DNA of 64,000 bases from Bacteroidales bacterium 52_46. Lineage in GTDB: Bacteria > Bacteroidota > Bacteroidia > Bacteroidales > Muribaculaceae. The stretch is taken from NCBI GenBank assembly GCA_001915385.1, contig MNQK01000029.1, forward strand, positions 1-64,000. The letters run 5' to 3'. Numbering within the stretch: the stretch's first letter is position 1; each line of letters starts with the position of its first letter. A model generated the notes under the pieces. That model was not told where the DNA came from. It made no database searches and saw only the letters and a list, made by a program, of their open reading frames with translations. Positions 41,119 to 49,622 of this stretch are shown here, one piece after another. Position numbers and translations under genes: made by a program.

Positions 41119-41640
41119 TTATACAGTTTCCCTTGTCAGGTCGATAAAACGTCCTATGCTTCTCATGTGCGACGCTATCGGCAGTCCCATCGGGCACTCG
41201 TACTCGCATCCGCCGCATCCGGCACACCGGTGCGCTATATGCTTGTCGCCGATTTCGCGTTCTATGCGCGCCACGAAGCTACGGCTGCGCTCCGTCCCTC
41301 CGCCGTTGCGGAAATCCTTGCCGTCGCGGGGTATTTCGCCGCTCTTGACTGCCTCGTTGTAGGCCGCATACATCGCCGGAATATGCACTCCGTACTGACA
41401 CGGCATGCAGCGCGAGCATCCCACGCAATGTACTTCATCGGGAAGGTTCGCAATGATTTCATCGGCGTCAAACGGGTCTTTTTCCTCCCCCGAGGCATTT
41501 GCGCGCAACGATGTTATCCCATCCTCGCCATGACGGCACGACGTGAGTATCGCTCCCGCCGCCGTAGCGCCGACAGCGGTTGCGGCAACAGCCTTAAGCC
41601 ATTGCCGCCGTGATACCATATTTCCGTTGTCGTCACTCAT
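41119..41640 (-). CDS. Tat-exported 4Fe-4S protein
   Basis: The start ATG 41640 (MSDDNGNMVSRRQWLKAVAA) gives 173 residues with a twin-arginine signal (SRRQWLKAV) and a following Cys in ILTSCRHG that may be a lipobox. CVGCSRCMPCQYGVHIP matches the C-terminal ferredoxin domain of certain aldo/keto reductases, and CAGCGGCEYECPMGLPI supplies further ligands, so one to two clusters are expected. It lies 45 bases before the polyferredoxin gene and is probably its periplasmic electron partner. The substrate is unknown. Confidence 0.82.
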   Translation of the reverse strand: MSDDNGNMVSRRQWLKAVAATAVGATAAGAILTSCRHGEDGITSLRANASGEEKDPFDADEIIANLPDEVHCVGCSRCMPCQYGVHIPAMYAAYNEAVKSGEIPRDGKDFRNGGGTERSRSFVARIEREIGDKHIAHRCAGCGGCEYECPMGLPIASHMRSIGRFIDLTRETV

Positions 41641-41648
41641 TTCAAAAG

Positions 41649-41656
41649 CAAATATA
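41649..41656 (-). promoter_or_regulatory. Putative -7 box for the ferredoxin operon
   Basis: The minus strand reads TATATTTG, a consensus -7 box, 8 bases before the ATG at 41640. The leader would be very short. A weak TTTC at 41676-41679 stands at the -33 spacing. Confidence 0.4.
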
Positions 41657-41683
41657 ACAATATTTGTCGAAAGATGAAATCTT

Positions 41684-44080
41684 TTATTTAACCACGACAC
41701 GGCGCGAGTTGCTACCGTCGGTCACGATATACAGTCCTGCGGGGAGGCTTACGGTATATTGTGTGCCGTGCAGTTTTGCGCCCCCTACGGTCTGTCCGTC
41801 AAGGTTGTATACATGGTATACCGCCGCTTCGCCGTGGTTGACGATGACAAGCGTCTTGTTGATGCAGTAAGCGTCCCAGTCGGCAAGAGTGTCCTCCTCG
41901 ATGCCTTCCGCCGATGCGCTTGTATGGTCGCTGACGATGATGTCGTCAATCATGCCGCGGCCGCCGGCGCTCTGGCGCAGACGTATGTAGTTGCTGCCTC
42001 CCGCTTTCACGGTCACCTCATACTTCGCGTAAGTATCGGCGCTGACAGTCACCTCTCCGGCGTTTATCCATTGGTCGGATTGCGCGGGCATGTATTCAAC
42101 CTGCAATACCATGTCGCCGTCCGAACTGCTCCACCGCTCGGCATAGAAACTTACAGTGCCGATACCGTCCTTTTTGGGCGATGCCGACTCTATGGCGCTC
42201 GTCGAATTCTTGCCCATACGCAGGGCGTAATTGCCGTTATAGCCTTTGTCTGAAGCCCATATACCGGCATTGGTCAGATTCCAGCTGCACGGGTTGCCGA
42301 CGAATGTCTGGTTGCTGTATGTGTCATACTTGCCCTCTCCGGCCTTCTCGAAGTCCTCCACGAACCACGGTGTCGACGTGTCGCGCACCGATGCCGTCGC
42401 TATGCCCTCGTCATTTATGTAATATCCGCTGCCGATTGTGATTGTCGACTCATACTCGCCTGCCGTTGTCGCCTCGACACGCAGATAGAAGCGGTCTTCC
42501 TGCGGGGCTATGGTGATGCTCCGGCTCCAGTTGTTCATGTCGGTCGACAGGGCGAACGGCGCTTTTACGCTTACCGTAAGGTCGTTGTCGATATTCTCCA
42601 CGTCAATCCATACCTCGGCCGGCTGCGAAGGTGTGCCGGGGTCGGTCAGGAATGCGAATTCCGTTCCGTTGAGGTATTGCACGTCGGGTATGAGCGCGGC
42701 CGTCGTCACATTGACCTCGTTTGACACTCTCGTATCCGATGTCAGCGAATAGCTGTAGAGTGTTTCCGGCTCAAGTCCGGTCACATCGTATTCCTCGGCT
42801 TCGGCATTGACTGTCACGGGATAGCCCGCAAGCGCTGTGCCGTTCTGTTTTACTGTGAGCTGATATGTCTCGGCGTCGCCAAGGCTCATCCAGCGTGCCG
42901 TGAAACTCGTTTCGGCGATATTCTCGGCCGGAAGTGCGGGAATGCCGGCGATAGCTTCGGCGCGGAGATTGACGGTCGATGTAAGGTCGCCCGACTTGAA
43001 CGTGAGCACTCCGGTCGATACGCCCGACGTTGACCGTTTGAACGATACGGATATACTTGTGCCGGCATTCGCTGCGGCTGCTGTGATGGTAGACTGCTGC
43101 AGCGTGAAATCATTGCCGCTGAGTGTCACCGTCACCGGCGACGTCAGGTTCATGCCTTTCACGTCGATGGCGCGGGATATGGTATAGTTTGTTGCCGTCA
43201 GGCCGAAGTCGATGGTCGACTTGTCGGCGGGCTGCGACCACGTCGGAACAGGGCTGCCGTTGATATACCATGCCTGGCCTTTCTTGTCGCCCCAGATATA
43301 TTCCACAAGCTCCGGATGGTCTATGAACGGGTTACGGTTGTTCTGGAATCCGTACACGGCATCGTTGCGGTCGGTCTCTTTCTCGCTCACCGCGTCCTGG
43401 CGGTGCCATTTCAGCAGCAGGTTGAGCGCCCAGGTCTTGTAGGCCGGATACGCATTGCCGGCGAGCATGTCGGAGCTCCATGTGCTGATTTTGTCATTGT
43501 AGGCTGCCGCCATGTAGAAATATGTGCGCGCAAGGTCCCCCTTATATTCGTCGACAGGCTCGAACACCTTACCCGAATAGCCCGGAAAAGTCGAGGTGCC
43601 GAATTTGCCGAGCGCCTGCACTCCGTTGCTCGACGGGAGCGTAGTGCCGTTGGCGCATTCGCCGTAGGGGAAATTGCTGCGCTGTCCGTTCACCTTGCCG
43701 TCGGTGGGGTAGATGTGGAATGCGTCCGACACCATCGGCGATTTGTCGTCAAACCAGCTCTTGGGGAAAGAGTGCTCGCGGTTCACGCAGTCACCCACGT
43801 ACTTGTAGTTGCCGCACTTCTCTTTGCCCGGAGTCCACCGCTTGGTCGAATAGATGTCGATATATTTTCCGTTGCCGTCCACATCCGATTTGTTGTACAC
43901 TGCCCACAGCCCGTCATAACCCACGTTCTTGTGCGGGCCGACCACGGCACGCAGCGCCGTAAGCAGCGCCTCACCCGTCTTGCCTTCGCACGATTTGTAA
44001 TAATCTGCCGGTTCAGCTGCCGACATACTTGTCTGTGCGACAGCCAATAATGTCACTATAAATGCAAAAATCTTTTTCAT
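41684..44080 (-). CDS. Secreted endonuclease I family nuclease with sorting tail
   Basis: The 798-residue protein has a signal peptide (1-20) and an endonuclease I domain in about residues 25-265 with NREHSFPKSWF and AFHIYPTDGKVNGQRSNFPYGE, the conserved metal/His-containing core. Two or more beta-sandwich domains follow (an Ig or fibronectin-like stretch near 370-470 and a jelly-roll-like domain around 560-720). The tail VYNLDGQTVGG...AGLYIVTDGSNSRRVVVK fits a secretion signal. It would degrade extracellular DNA or RNA for nutrients. The family is common in Bacteroidota. Confidence 0.88.
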   Translation of the reverse strand: MKKIFAFIVTLLAVAQTSMSAAEPADYYKSCEGKTGEALLTALRAVVGPHKNVGYDGLWAVYNKSDVDGNGKYIDIYSTKRWTPGKEKCGNYKYVGDCVNREHSFPKSWFDDKSPMVSDAFHIYPTDGKVNGQRSNFPYGECANGTTLPSSNGVQALGKFGTSTFPGYSGKVFEPVDEYKGDLARTYFYMAAAYNDKISTWSSDMLAGNAYPAYKTWALNLLLKWHRQDAVSEKETDRNDAVYGFQNNRNPFIDHPELVEYIWGDKKGQAWYINGSPVPTWSQPADKSTIDFGLTATNYTISRAIDVKGMNLTSPVTVTLSGNDFTLQQSTITAAAANAGTSISVSFKRSTSGVSTGVLTFKSGDLTSTVNLRAEAIAGIPALPAENIAETSFTARWMSLGDAETYQLTVKQNGTALAGYPVTVNAEAEEYDVTGLEPETLYSYSLTSDTRVSNEVNVTTAALIPDVQYLNGTEFAFLTDPGTPSQPAEVWIDVENIDNDLTVSVKAPFALSTDMNNWSRSITIAPQEDRFYLRVEATTAGEYESTITIGSGYYINDEGIATASVRDTSTPWFVEDFEKAGEGKYDTYSNQTFVGNPCSWNLTNAGIWASDKGYNGNYALRMGKNSTSAIESASPKKDGIGTVSFYAERWSSSDGDMVLQVEYMPAQSDQWINAGEVTVSADTYAKYEVTVKAGGSNYIRLRQSAGGRGMIDDIIVSDHTSASAEGIEEDTLADWDAYCINKTLVIVNHGEAAVYHVYNLDGQTVGGAKLHGTQYTVSLPAGLYIVTDGSNSRRVVVK

Positions 44081-44123
44081 GTCTAAGGTTCTGTCTTAAA
44101 AAAAACTTTTTAGAAGCGAACCA

Positions 44124-44153
44124 CAAATATACTAATTATTTTAATTTCCCAAA
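44124..44153 (-). promoter_or_regulatory. Promoter of the endonuclease I gene
   Basis: On the minus strand TTTG (44150-44153) and TATATTTG (44124-44131) are 18 bases apart, about 43 bases before the ATG at 44080. Confidence 0.55.
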
Positions 44154-44223
44154 AAGATTTGAAAGTTAAATAATTGCCCCTCGCACCCTTCTCGCCTGTT
44201 TTTCGCCCGCCAACCCCGCCCTG

Positions 44224-44250
44224 TCAGACTCGTCCGACATGTCCGACCGG
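44224..44250 (+). repeat. 9-bp tandem repeat array E (three units)
   Basis: The units are TCAGACTCG, TCCGACATG and TCCGACCGG. They share the TC(C/A)GAC core with array G at 57642-57695. The array lies between the TonB-receptor-like gene's terminator and the endonuclease promoter. Confidence 0.75.
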
Positions 44251-44295
44251 CTTTCCCCCAATCAGCTCAAAATTCAAAATTCCCCATTCAAAATT

Positions 44296-44319
44296 AAAAA
44301 AGCGGGCATCAGCCCGCTT
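44296..44319. terminator. Bidirectional terminator after the barrel gene
   Basis: The stem AAGCGGGC (44300-44307) and GCCCGCTT (44312-44319) with a 4-base loop is flanked by A and T runs on both sides. It ends the minus-strand outer-membrane gene immediately past its stop. Confidence 0.9.
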
Positions 44320-44323
44320 TTTT

Positions 44324-47146
44324 TCAATGCCTGCGACCGTGGCCTCCACCCGGAGGCGGTCCCGGAGGGCCCCAGCGGCGCTCGTTGCGGTCGGCCGGCT
44401 GGTTGCCCTTGCCGAAGGTGTTGAACTTATACGTGAACGACAGCATGAAGTAGCGTGTCAGCGCGTTGTACTGCGTGTCGTCGATATACGATGCGGTCAC
44501 CGAGCGCGATATATCCTTCTTCTGTTGCAGCAGGTCGTAGGCCTTCAGCATGATGGTGGCGTTTTTGCCCGGAAGGAACTGGTAGGAAATCGACGCGTTC
44601 CACATCCATGAGTCCTCGTCATATCCTGCCGCATATCCGCTCGTGGCCGAATAGGTCAGTTCGGTGTTGAGCACAAATCCCAACGGCATGTACCAGGTGC
44701 CGTTGAAGTTTCCGCCGTAGCGGTGCACGTTGGTCGACGACATCGACGACGCCGAGTTGTGCGTGGTCGAGAAATGATACATCGGGCGCAGCTCCAGCTC
44801 TAAGTTGTCCGGACGGTAGGCAAACGAGAACGACTCCGCTATCATGAACGAGTTCGACACATTGCGCTCCCCGTTGTTGTAGCCTATGCGGCGGTTGAAG
44901 TTGGTGAATATGTTGTTGTTGAAAGTGAACACCTTGTTGTGCAGCGGCTGCGAGAACATGTTCATCAACCGCGCGTTCCACACTCCGTTCACATTCTCGT
45001 AGGTCGTGTAGCGGCCGCCCGTCTGGCTGTCGTAGATGGTCTTTGAGATGATGGAGTTCTGGGTCACCTGCGCGTCCATCATCGTCATTATCGAGCGCTG
45101 CGACTCCATGTTGAACGACTGGTAGCGCAACCGTATGTTGTGGTTGAACGACGGCACCAGGTCCGGATTACCCTGCACCACGTTCAGCGGGTTGCTGTAG
45201 TCGGCCACAGGCTGCAGCTGGTTCATCGACGGCTGCGAGCTGCGTCCGTAGTAATCCACATTCACCGATGTCGATTTGTCGAATTTGTATCTGAACCTCA
45301 GGAACGGCGCATAGTTCCACGTCGTGCGTTCCGGTATGCTCTTGTTGGCGTTGCTCAGGTTGGTGCTCTTGGTGCGTATGGGCACTATCGAGATTCCGGC
45401 GTCAAGGTTGTACTTGCTGTTCACCTTCTTGAAGCCCACGCGTATGTCCTGCTGGAAGTTGGTATTGCGGAAGCGGTTGGAAAGCGAGTCCACGAGCGCT
45501 ATATTGGCATAGTCGATTTCCGGCACCGGCAGCGTGTAGTCCATGTCGTTGAGCATGAAGTGCCATACGTCGTCGCCGAAGTTCACGGGGCGGTCGTATG
45601 TCAGCTTGTCGGCGTTGTTCCAGCGCATGTTGGCCGAGTAGCCCACGGTCAGGAAGTTGCCGTTGCGCGCGTCGCCAAGCGGTTCGGTCCATGTCAGTCG
45701 GGCGCTCACGAAGTTGCTCCATGTCTTGTTGTCTATCCACTGGTCGTAGCTGTCGATGGAGTCGTTGAACTGGTGGAAGATATTGTATACGTAGCTGTCC
45801 TCATATTCCCTGACATGGCTCATGCGGTAGTTGGCGAATACCGAGAACGAACGTCCGCGATGGTTAGCGAAATTGTGGTTGAAGATCAGGCGGCCTCCCG
45901 CTTCGTATGATTTGCCGTCCGACAGCGACCGGTTGAGCGACGTGTTCTTGCCCTGCGACACCGAGAACGCCTCCGACCATGAGTCATTCTGGTTGTACGA
46001 GAAGTTGGGACGGAAATCTAACGTGTTGAACGAGTCCGGTTTCCATTCTATCCTGAAATCGGCTCTTACATTGTGCCCTTTGTCGCGTGTGTTGGAGTAG
46101 GAATTCTGAGTGTAGGGGTCGTCCTCGAGCAGGTACTGGCGGTTCTGCCGGCGCGTGCTCTCTTTGTCCGAATGAGAGTACATCACGTCGCCTCCCACAC
46201 GCAGTATCTCCTCCTTGCCCACGTTGAAGTTCACGCCGAAACTCTGCGAGTTGCTTATGCCCTGGTCGCCTCCGAAACGGCGGAAACGGTTGCCGTTGCC
46301 GTCGGTGAATCCTAAGTCGTTGGTGTTGTTGGCCGAGCCTATGAATGTAATCTGGTTGTCGTTCCAGAAACGGTTTACGTTGAATGCAGCCTGATACCTG
46401 TCGTCCGTACCGTAACCTGCCTCCACGGTCCCGAACCAGCCGTTTTTCATCCCCTTCTTTACTGTCAGGTTGATGACTGTCTCGTCCTCTCCGTCGTCAA
46501 CGCCTGTCATGCGCGCCAGGTCGCTCTTGCGCTCCACTACCTGGAGCTTGTCGACCATGTTGACGGGCAGGTTCTTCGATGCTACCTTCGGGTCGTCAGA
46601 GAAAAATTCCTTGCCGTCGACCAATATCTTGGTCACCTCCTTGCCGTTGGCTGTAATCTTGCCGTCGGTGTCAACCTCCACGCCCGGCAAACGTTTGAGC
46701 AGGTCCTCGACCACGGCGTTGGGCCGCGTCTTGTACGAGTCGGCATTGAATTCCACCGTGTCCTGCATCACCTTGATGGGGGTCTTGACAGCCGTAACCG
46801 TCGTCTCGGCAAGCACATGCGACGATTCCGACAGCGTGATGGTGCCGGCGTTCACGTCCTTGTCAGCCACGCTGACATTGCGTAAATCCTTTACATAACC
46901 GATATAGCTTGTCTCAAGGATATACTTGCCGTTTTTTACATCACGAAGCGTAAATTTCCCGTTTAAGTCGGCAGCCGTGCCTTTGACATACGTGCTGTCC
47001 TTCGCGTTAAGCAGCCTGATGCCGGCCTCTGCAAGCGGTTCCTCTCCGGTATCGGTCACGACGCCGCTGATTGTATAGGCCATTCCTGTCATTGCGCACG
47101 TCACCGCCATGACTACGGCGCAAACCAATCCTCTCAAATCTCTCAT
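44324..47146 (-). CDS. TonB-receptor-like outer-membrane beta-barrel protein
   Basis: The 940-residue protein starts at ATG 47146 with a signal peptide (about 1-24). A carboxypeptidase-regulatory-like domain follows (YTISGVVTDTGEEPLAEAGIRLL). The plug-like region contains VVEDLLKRLPGVEVDTDGKITANGKEVTKILVDGKEFF, typical of this outer-membrane barrel family, and aromatic-rich strands make up the barrel to about residue 910. The extreme C-terminus is an unusual Pro/Gly/His tail (GPPGPPPGGGHGRRH) after the last barrel strand. The substrate is unknown. It stands alone between the endonuclease and BspA-like genes. Confidence 0.88.
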   Translation of the reverse strand: MRDLRGLVCAVVMAVTCAMTGMAYTISGVVTDTGEEPLAEAGIRLLNAKDSTYVKGTAADLNGKFTLRDVKNGKYILETSYIGYVKDLRNVSVADKDVNAGTITLSESSHVLAETTVTAVKTPIKVMQDTVEFNADSYKTRPNAVVEDLLKRLPGVEVDTDGKITANGKEVTKILVDGKEFFSDDPKVASKNLPVNMVDKLQVVERKSDLARMTGVDDGEDETVINLTVKKGMKNGWFGTVEAGYGTDDRYQAAFNVNRFWNDNQITFIGSANNTNDLGFTDGNGNRFRRFGGDQGISNSQSFGVNFNVGKEEILRVGGDVMYSHSDKESTRRQNRQYLLEDDPYTQNSYSNTRDKGHNVRADFRIEWKPDSFNTLDFRPNFSYNQNDSWSEAFSVSQGKNTSLNRSLSDGKSYEAGGRLIFNHNFANHRGRSFSVFANYRMSHVREYEDSYVYNIFHQFNDSIDSYDQWIDNKTWSNFVSARLTWTEPLGDARNGNFLTVGYSANMRWNNADKLTYDRPVNFGDDVWHFMLNDMDYTLPVPEIDYANIALVDSLSNRFRNTNFQQDIRVGFKKVNSKYNLDAGISIVPIRTKSTNLSNANKSIPERTTWNYAPFLRFRYKFDKSTSVNVDYYGRSSQPSMNQLQPVADYSNPLNVVQGNPDLVPSFNHNIRLRYQSFNMESQRSIMTMMDAQVTQNSIISKTIYDSQTGGRYTTYENVNGVWNARLMNMFSQPLHNKVFTFNNNIFTNFNRRIGYNNGERNVSNSFMIAESFSFAYRPDNLELELRPMYHFSTTHNSASSMSSTNVHRYGGNFNGTWYMPLGFVLNTELTYSATSGYAAGYDEDSWMWNASISYQFLPGKNATIMLKAYDLLQQKKDISRSVTASYIDDTQYNALTRYFMLSFTYKFNTFGKGNQPADRNERRWGPPGPPPGGGHGRRH

Positions 47147-47353
47147 CTTAGGGATACTTTTTGGAATTCTGTTAATAGTTTGTTTTTTGTTAACCGTGTT
47201 TATTGATTGCAAAATTAAGTAAAAGTTTAATTAGAAATGCGTCAAAAAGTGACACAAACACCCACATTTCAACCAACACCCCGTTTTATTCAACCAACAC
47301 CCTGAGGAAACATCGTATCCGTAGGGTATTGCAAAACCTAAAATATACCGCCT

Positions 47354-47530
47354 AAATTGTATGGACGCGATTCAATGCTATTAACTTACGCTGAGCTGAT
47401 AGGGGCGGGGGCGTCTCGCCCCCGTGGTAACTTTCATTGTGTAAGGATAATACTCCGAGGGCGAGACGCCCTCGCCCCACACTGTACCCCTTAAGTTAAA
47501 CAGCATCGCATTGCGTCCCTGCGATTCGCT
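47354..47530. repeat. Palindromic element with two GC-rich hairpins
   Basis: Outer arms (ATTGTATGGACGCGATTCAATGCT, as 47357-47379, against 47501-47520) are imperfectly inverted. Inside are hairpin CGGGGGCGTCTCGCCCCCG (47406-47424) and its near-inverse GAGGGCGAGACGCCCTC (47457-47473). A fuller copy is at 59182-59347, and solitary hairpins occur at 56297-56315 and 59102-59120. Confidence 0.85.
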
Positions 47531-47587
47531 GTGACTTTTCACTCGGGTAGCTGTCAGTAATGATGCCTCCTGCTGCTTTACAAACAA

Positions 47588-47621
47588 GAGTGCGCAATCC
47601 CGTCCACGGGACTACGCACTC
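47588..47621 (-). terminator. Terminator of the BspA-like gene
   Basis: GAGTGCG (47588-47594) pairs with CGCACTC (47615-47621) with an inner CCCGT/ACGGG stem. A T-rich tail (TTGTTTG) follows on the minus strand. Confidence 0.8.
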
Positions 47622-47646
47622 CTTATTGTATTTCGTTATGGAGTTT

Positions 47647-49413
47647 TTATCTTACCACGATTTTGCTGGTCTTGTTGCCTTTCTTTACGATATATACGCC
47701 TGCATTCAGTTCGGGCATGCCGGCGCCCTCAGCAACTTTCTGTCCTGTAATCGAGTATACCGTCACGATGGCGTTGGCCTCGTCGGCCTCGATGGCGGCG
47801 GCTCCCGAGAATGACGACTCGGCGATGTTGCTGAATTCCTTCCATACGTCGGCGCCGGCATACGCGCTCTTGGCTCCTTCCGGAACGAAAAGCTTTGCGG
47901 TCCCGTAGATGCCGGAGTCAAAACTGTTTCCGGCTACCGTTGGAGGCGTGGTGTTCTTGCTGTTGATGGTGGCAATCGCCGTACAGCCGCCGAACACATT
48001 GTTGCCTATCGACGACATGGTTGAGGGAAGAGTCAGTTCCGTCATTGCCGAGCAGCCGTAGAATGTGTTGTAGCCCAATGAAGTCACACCTTCCGGAAGC
48101 TCCAGCTTTTCCAATGAGCTGCAGCCCTGGAATGCGTAATCCCCAATCTTTTCGGGCACGCCTTTGAATTCGATGCTCTTGAGCGACGAGCAGTTCTGGA
48201 ACGATTTCTGGTCGATTGTCTTCACCGATGCCGGGAAACTGATTGAGGCGAGCTTCGAGCAGTTGAAGAACACCGTGCGTCCCACAGTGACAAGTTCCGA
48301 CGGCAGAACCACCTCCTCAAGCGCGCTGCAGTTCTGGAACGCATTGGTGGGAAGAGATGTGACGCTCTCGGGTATTGCTATCTTCTTAAGTCCTGAGCAG
48401 CCTGCGAAAGCGGCGTTTCCTAATGTGTTAAGCGTGGCGGGAAGTTCGATTTCTTCCAGGCCTTTGCAGTTGTAGAATGCATAGTTGCCGAGTGATTTCA
48501 GCGTAGACGGGAACGTGATTTTGGAGATTGAAGTGCAGTTGTAGAACACGTACGGTTTTACCGTTGTGGCTCCCTCCGGCACAATCACTTCCGACAGTAT
48601 TTCGCCGTTCACCTTAAGCACCTTGCACTGCGACACGGGGTTCGATGTGCTCTTGCCGAAGTTGATGTCGCACCATGCCGCGAGGTCGGGCGTGTTCACT
48701 GCCTGAAGTCCCGAGCAGCCGTAGAATGCATTGTCGCCGATGGTCTTTACCGATGCGGGCACTGTGACCTCGGTGACCGATGACAGCCCGGCGAAAACAT
48801 ATTGCGTGAGTTCGCTGACTCCTTCCGGTATGACGAGGTTAGTCACCTCTTTGCCGTTGACATACAGGTGCTTGGCCAACATCGTCGGGTTGGACGACGC
48901 GTCGTTGAACGACAGCGCGCACCAGCTCTCCAGATCTGTCACCTCCACACGCTCCATCGCGTCGCAGCCGAAGAATACCGACACCTCGAATGTGGTCAGC
49001 GTCGACGGCACAGTGATTGATTTGAGCGACGTGCAGTTGTTGAACGCATACGACCCTAACGTCGTCAGTCCCTCGTTGAATTTGAGGTCTGTTATCGACG
49101 AGCAGCCGTCAAACGAGTTGCGGCCTATCGTCGTCAGCGTCGCCGGAAATGTCACCGTCTCGATTTTTGCACAGTTCTGGGCAGCGTTCGCGCCGATTGA
49201 AGTCACGGCGTATTTCGTTCCCTCTATCTCGACCTCGGCGGGGATGTCAAGAGTGGTGAGCTGGTCGCTTACAAGCGTCAGCTTGCAGTCATTCTTTCCG
49301 GCGTTTGCCGAGAATGTCAGTCCGTCGATTTCTGTCGTCTGCGCGTTGGCCGGCACTGCCACAGCCAGTAATGTCGCGCACGACAGCACTTTAAAAGTAG
49401 ATTTGATATCCAT
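47647..49413 (-). CDS. Secreted BspA-like leucine-rich repeat protein
   Basis: The start ATG 49413 gives 588 residues with a signal peptide ending near PANAQ. About 19-20 LRR_5/BspA repeats fill residues 55-500, each of the form L-x-x-I-x-F/L-P-x-x-L-x-x-I-G-x-x-A-F-x-x-C-x-x-L. The C-terminus VYSITGQKVAEGAGMPELNAGVYIVKKGNKTSKIVVR is a secretion tail. It is probably surface-displayed and may bind host matrix or glycans. Unlike the pair at 24-28 kb, its GC content matches the core genome. It has a strong consensus promoter and its own terminator. Confidence 0.9.
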   Translation of the reverse strand: MDIKSTFKVLSCATLLAVAVPANAQTTEIDGLTFSANAGKNDCKLTLVSDQLTTLDIPAEVEIEGTKYAVTSIGANAAQNCAKIETVTFPATLTTIGRNSFDGCSSITDLKFNEGLTTLGSYAFNNCTSLKSITVPSTLTTFEVSVFFGCDAMERVEVTDLESWCALSFNDASSNPTMLAKHLYVNGKEVTNLVIPEGVSELTQYVFAGLSSVTEVTVPASVKTIGDNAFYGCSGLQAVNTPDLAAWCDINFGKSTSNPVSQCKVLKVNGEILSEVIVPEGATTVKPYVFYNCTSISKITFPSTLKSLGNYAFYNCKGLEEIELPATLNTLGNAAFAGCSGLKKIAIPESVTSLPTNAFQNCSALEEVVLPSELVTVGRTVFFNCSKLASISFPASVKTIDQKSFQNCSSLKSIEFKGVPEKIGDYAFQGCSSLEKLELPEGVTSLGYNTFYGCSAMTELTLPSTMSSIGNNVFGGCTAIATINSKNTTPPTVAGNSFDSGIYGTAKLFVPEGAKSAYAGADVWKEFSNIAESSFSGAAAIEADEANAIVTVYSITGQKVAEGAGMPELNAGVYIVKKGNKTSKIVVR

Positions 49414-49512
49414 AAATATTTGCAACAGCACGTCAGCCTTCCGTGCAATTCAATTGGTTAAATCCGGCGAGGCTGATAAGTCAAAATGTCACCGAATGCA
49501 ATTTTTGCATTG

Positions 49513-49544
49513 CAAAAATACGGATATTTTAATCTATATACAAA
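49513..49544 (-). promoter_or_regulatory. Consensus promoter of the BspA-like gene
   Basis: TTTG (49541-49544), 20 bases, and TATTTTTG (49513-49520) on the minus strand give an essentially perfect match to the Bacteroidota promoter consensus, about 100 bases before the ATG at 49413. Confidence 0.65.
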
Positions 49545-49622
49545 AAATATTCACATAAAAATCGAAATAATATACATTTTGACTGATTTGTTGCAATCTG
49601 ACCGATTTGTTGCAATTCGCGG

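Larger units (their letters stand above)
47147..47646. other. Intergenic region with -7 box and palindromic element
   Basis: The right-hand side of the barrel gene contains a possible minus-strand -7 box TAATTTTG (47210-47217) about 65 bases upstream of its ATG, with a TTTG-like site 25 bases further. The remainder is the palindromic element at 47354-47530 and the terminator at 47588-47621. No gene is seen. Confidence 0.45.

Noticed and set aside
41641..41700. Longer start for the Tat ferredoxin overlapping the endonuclease gene
   Set aside because: The extension would place the twin-arginine signal too deep, overlap the neighbour's stop region, and run through the likely promoter.
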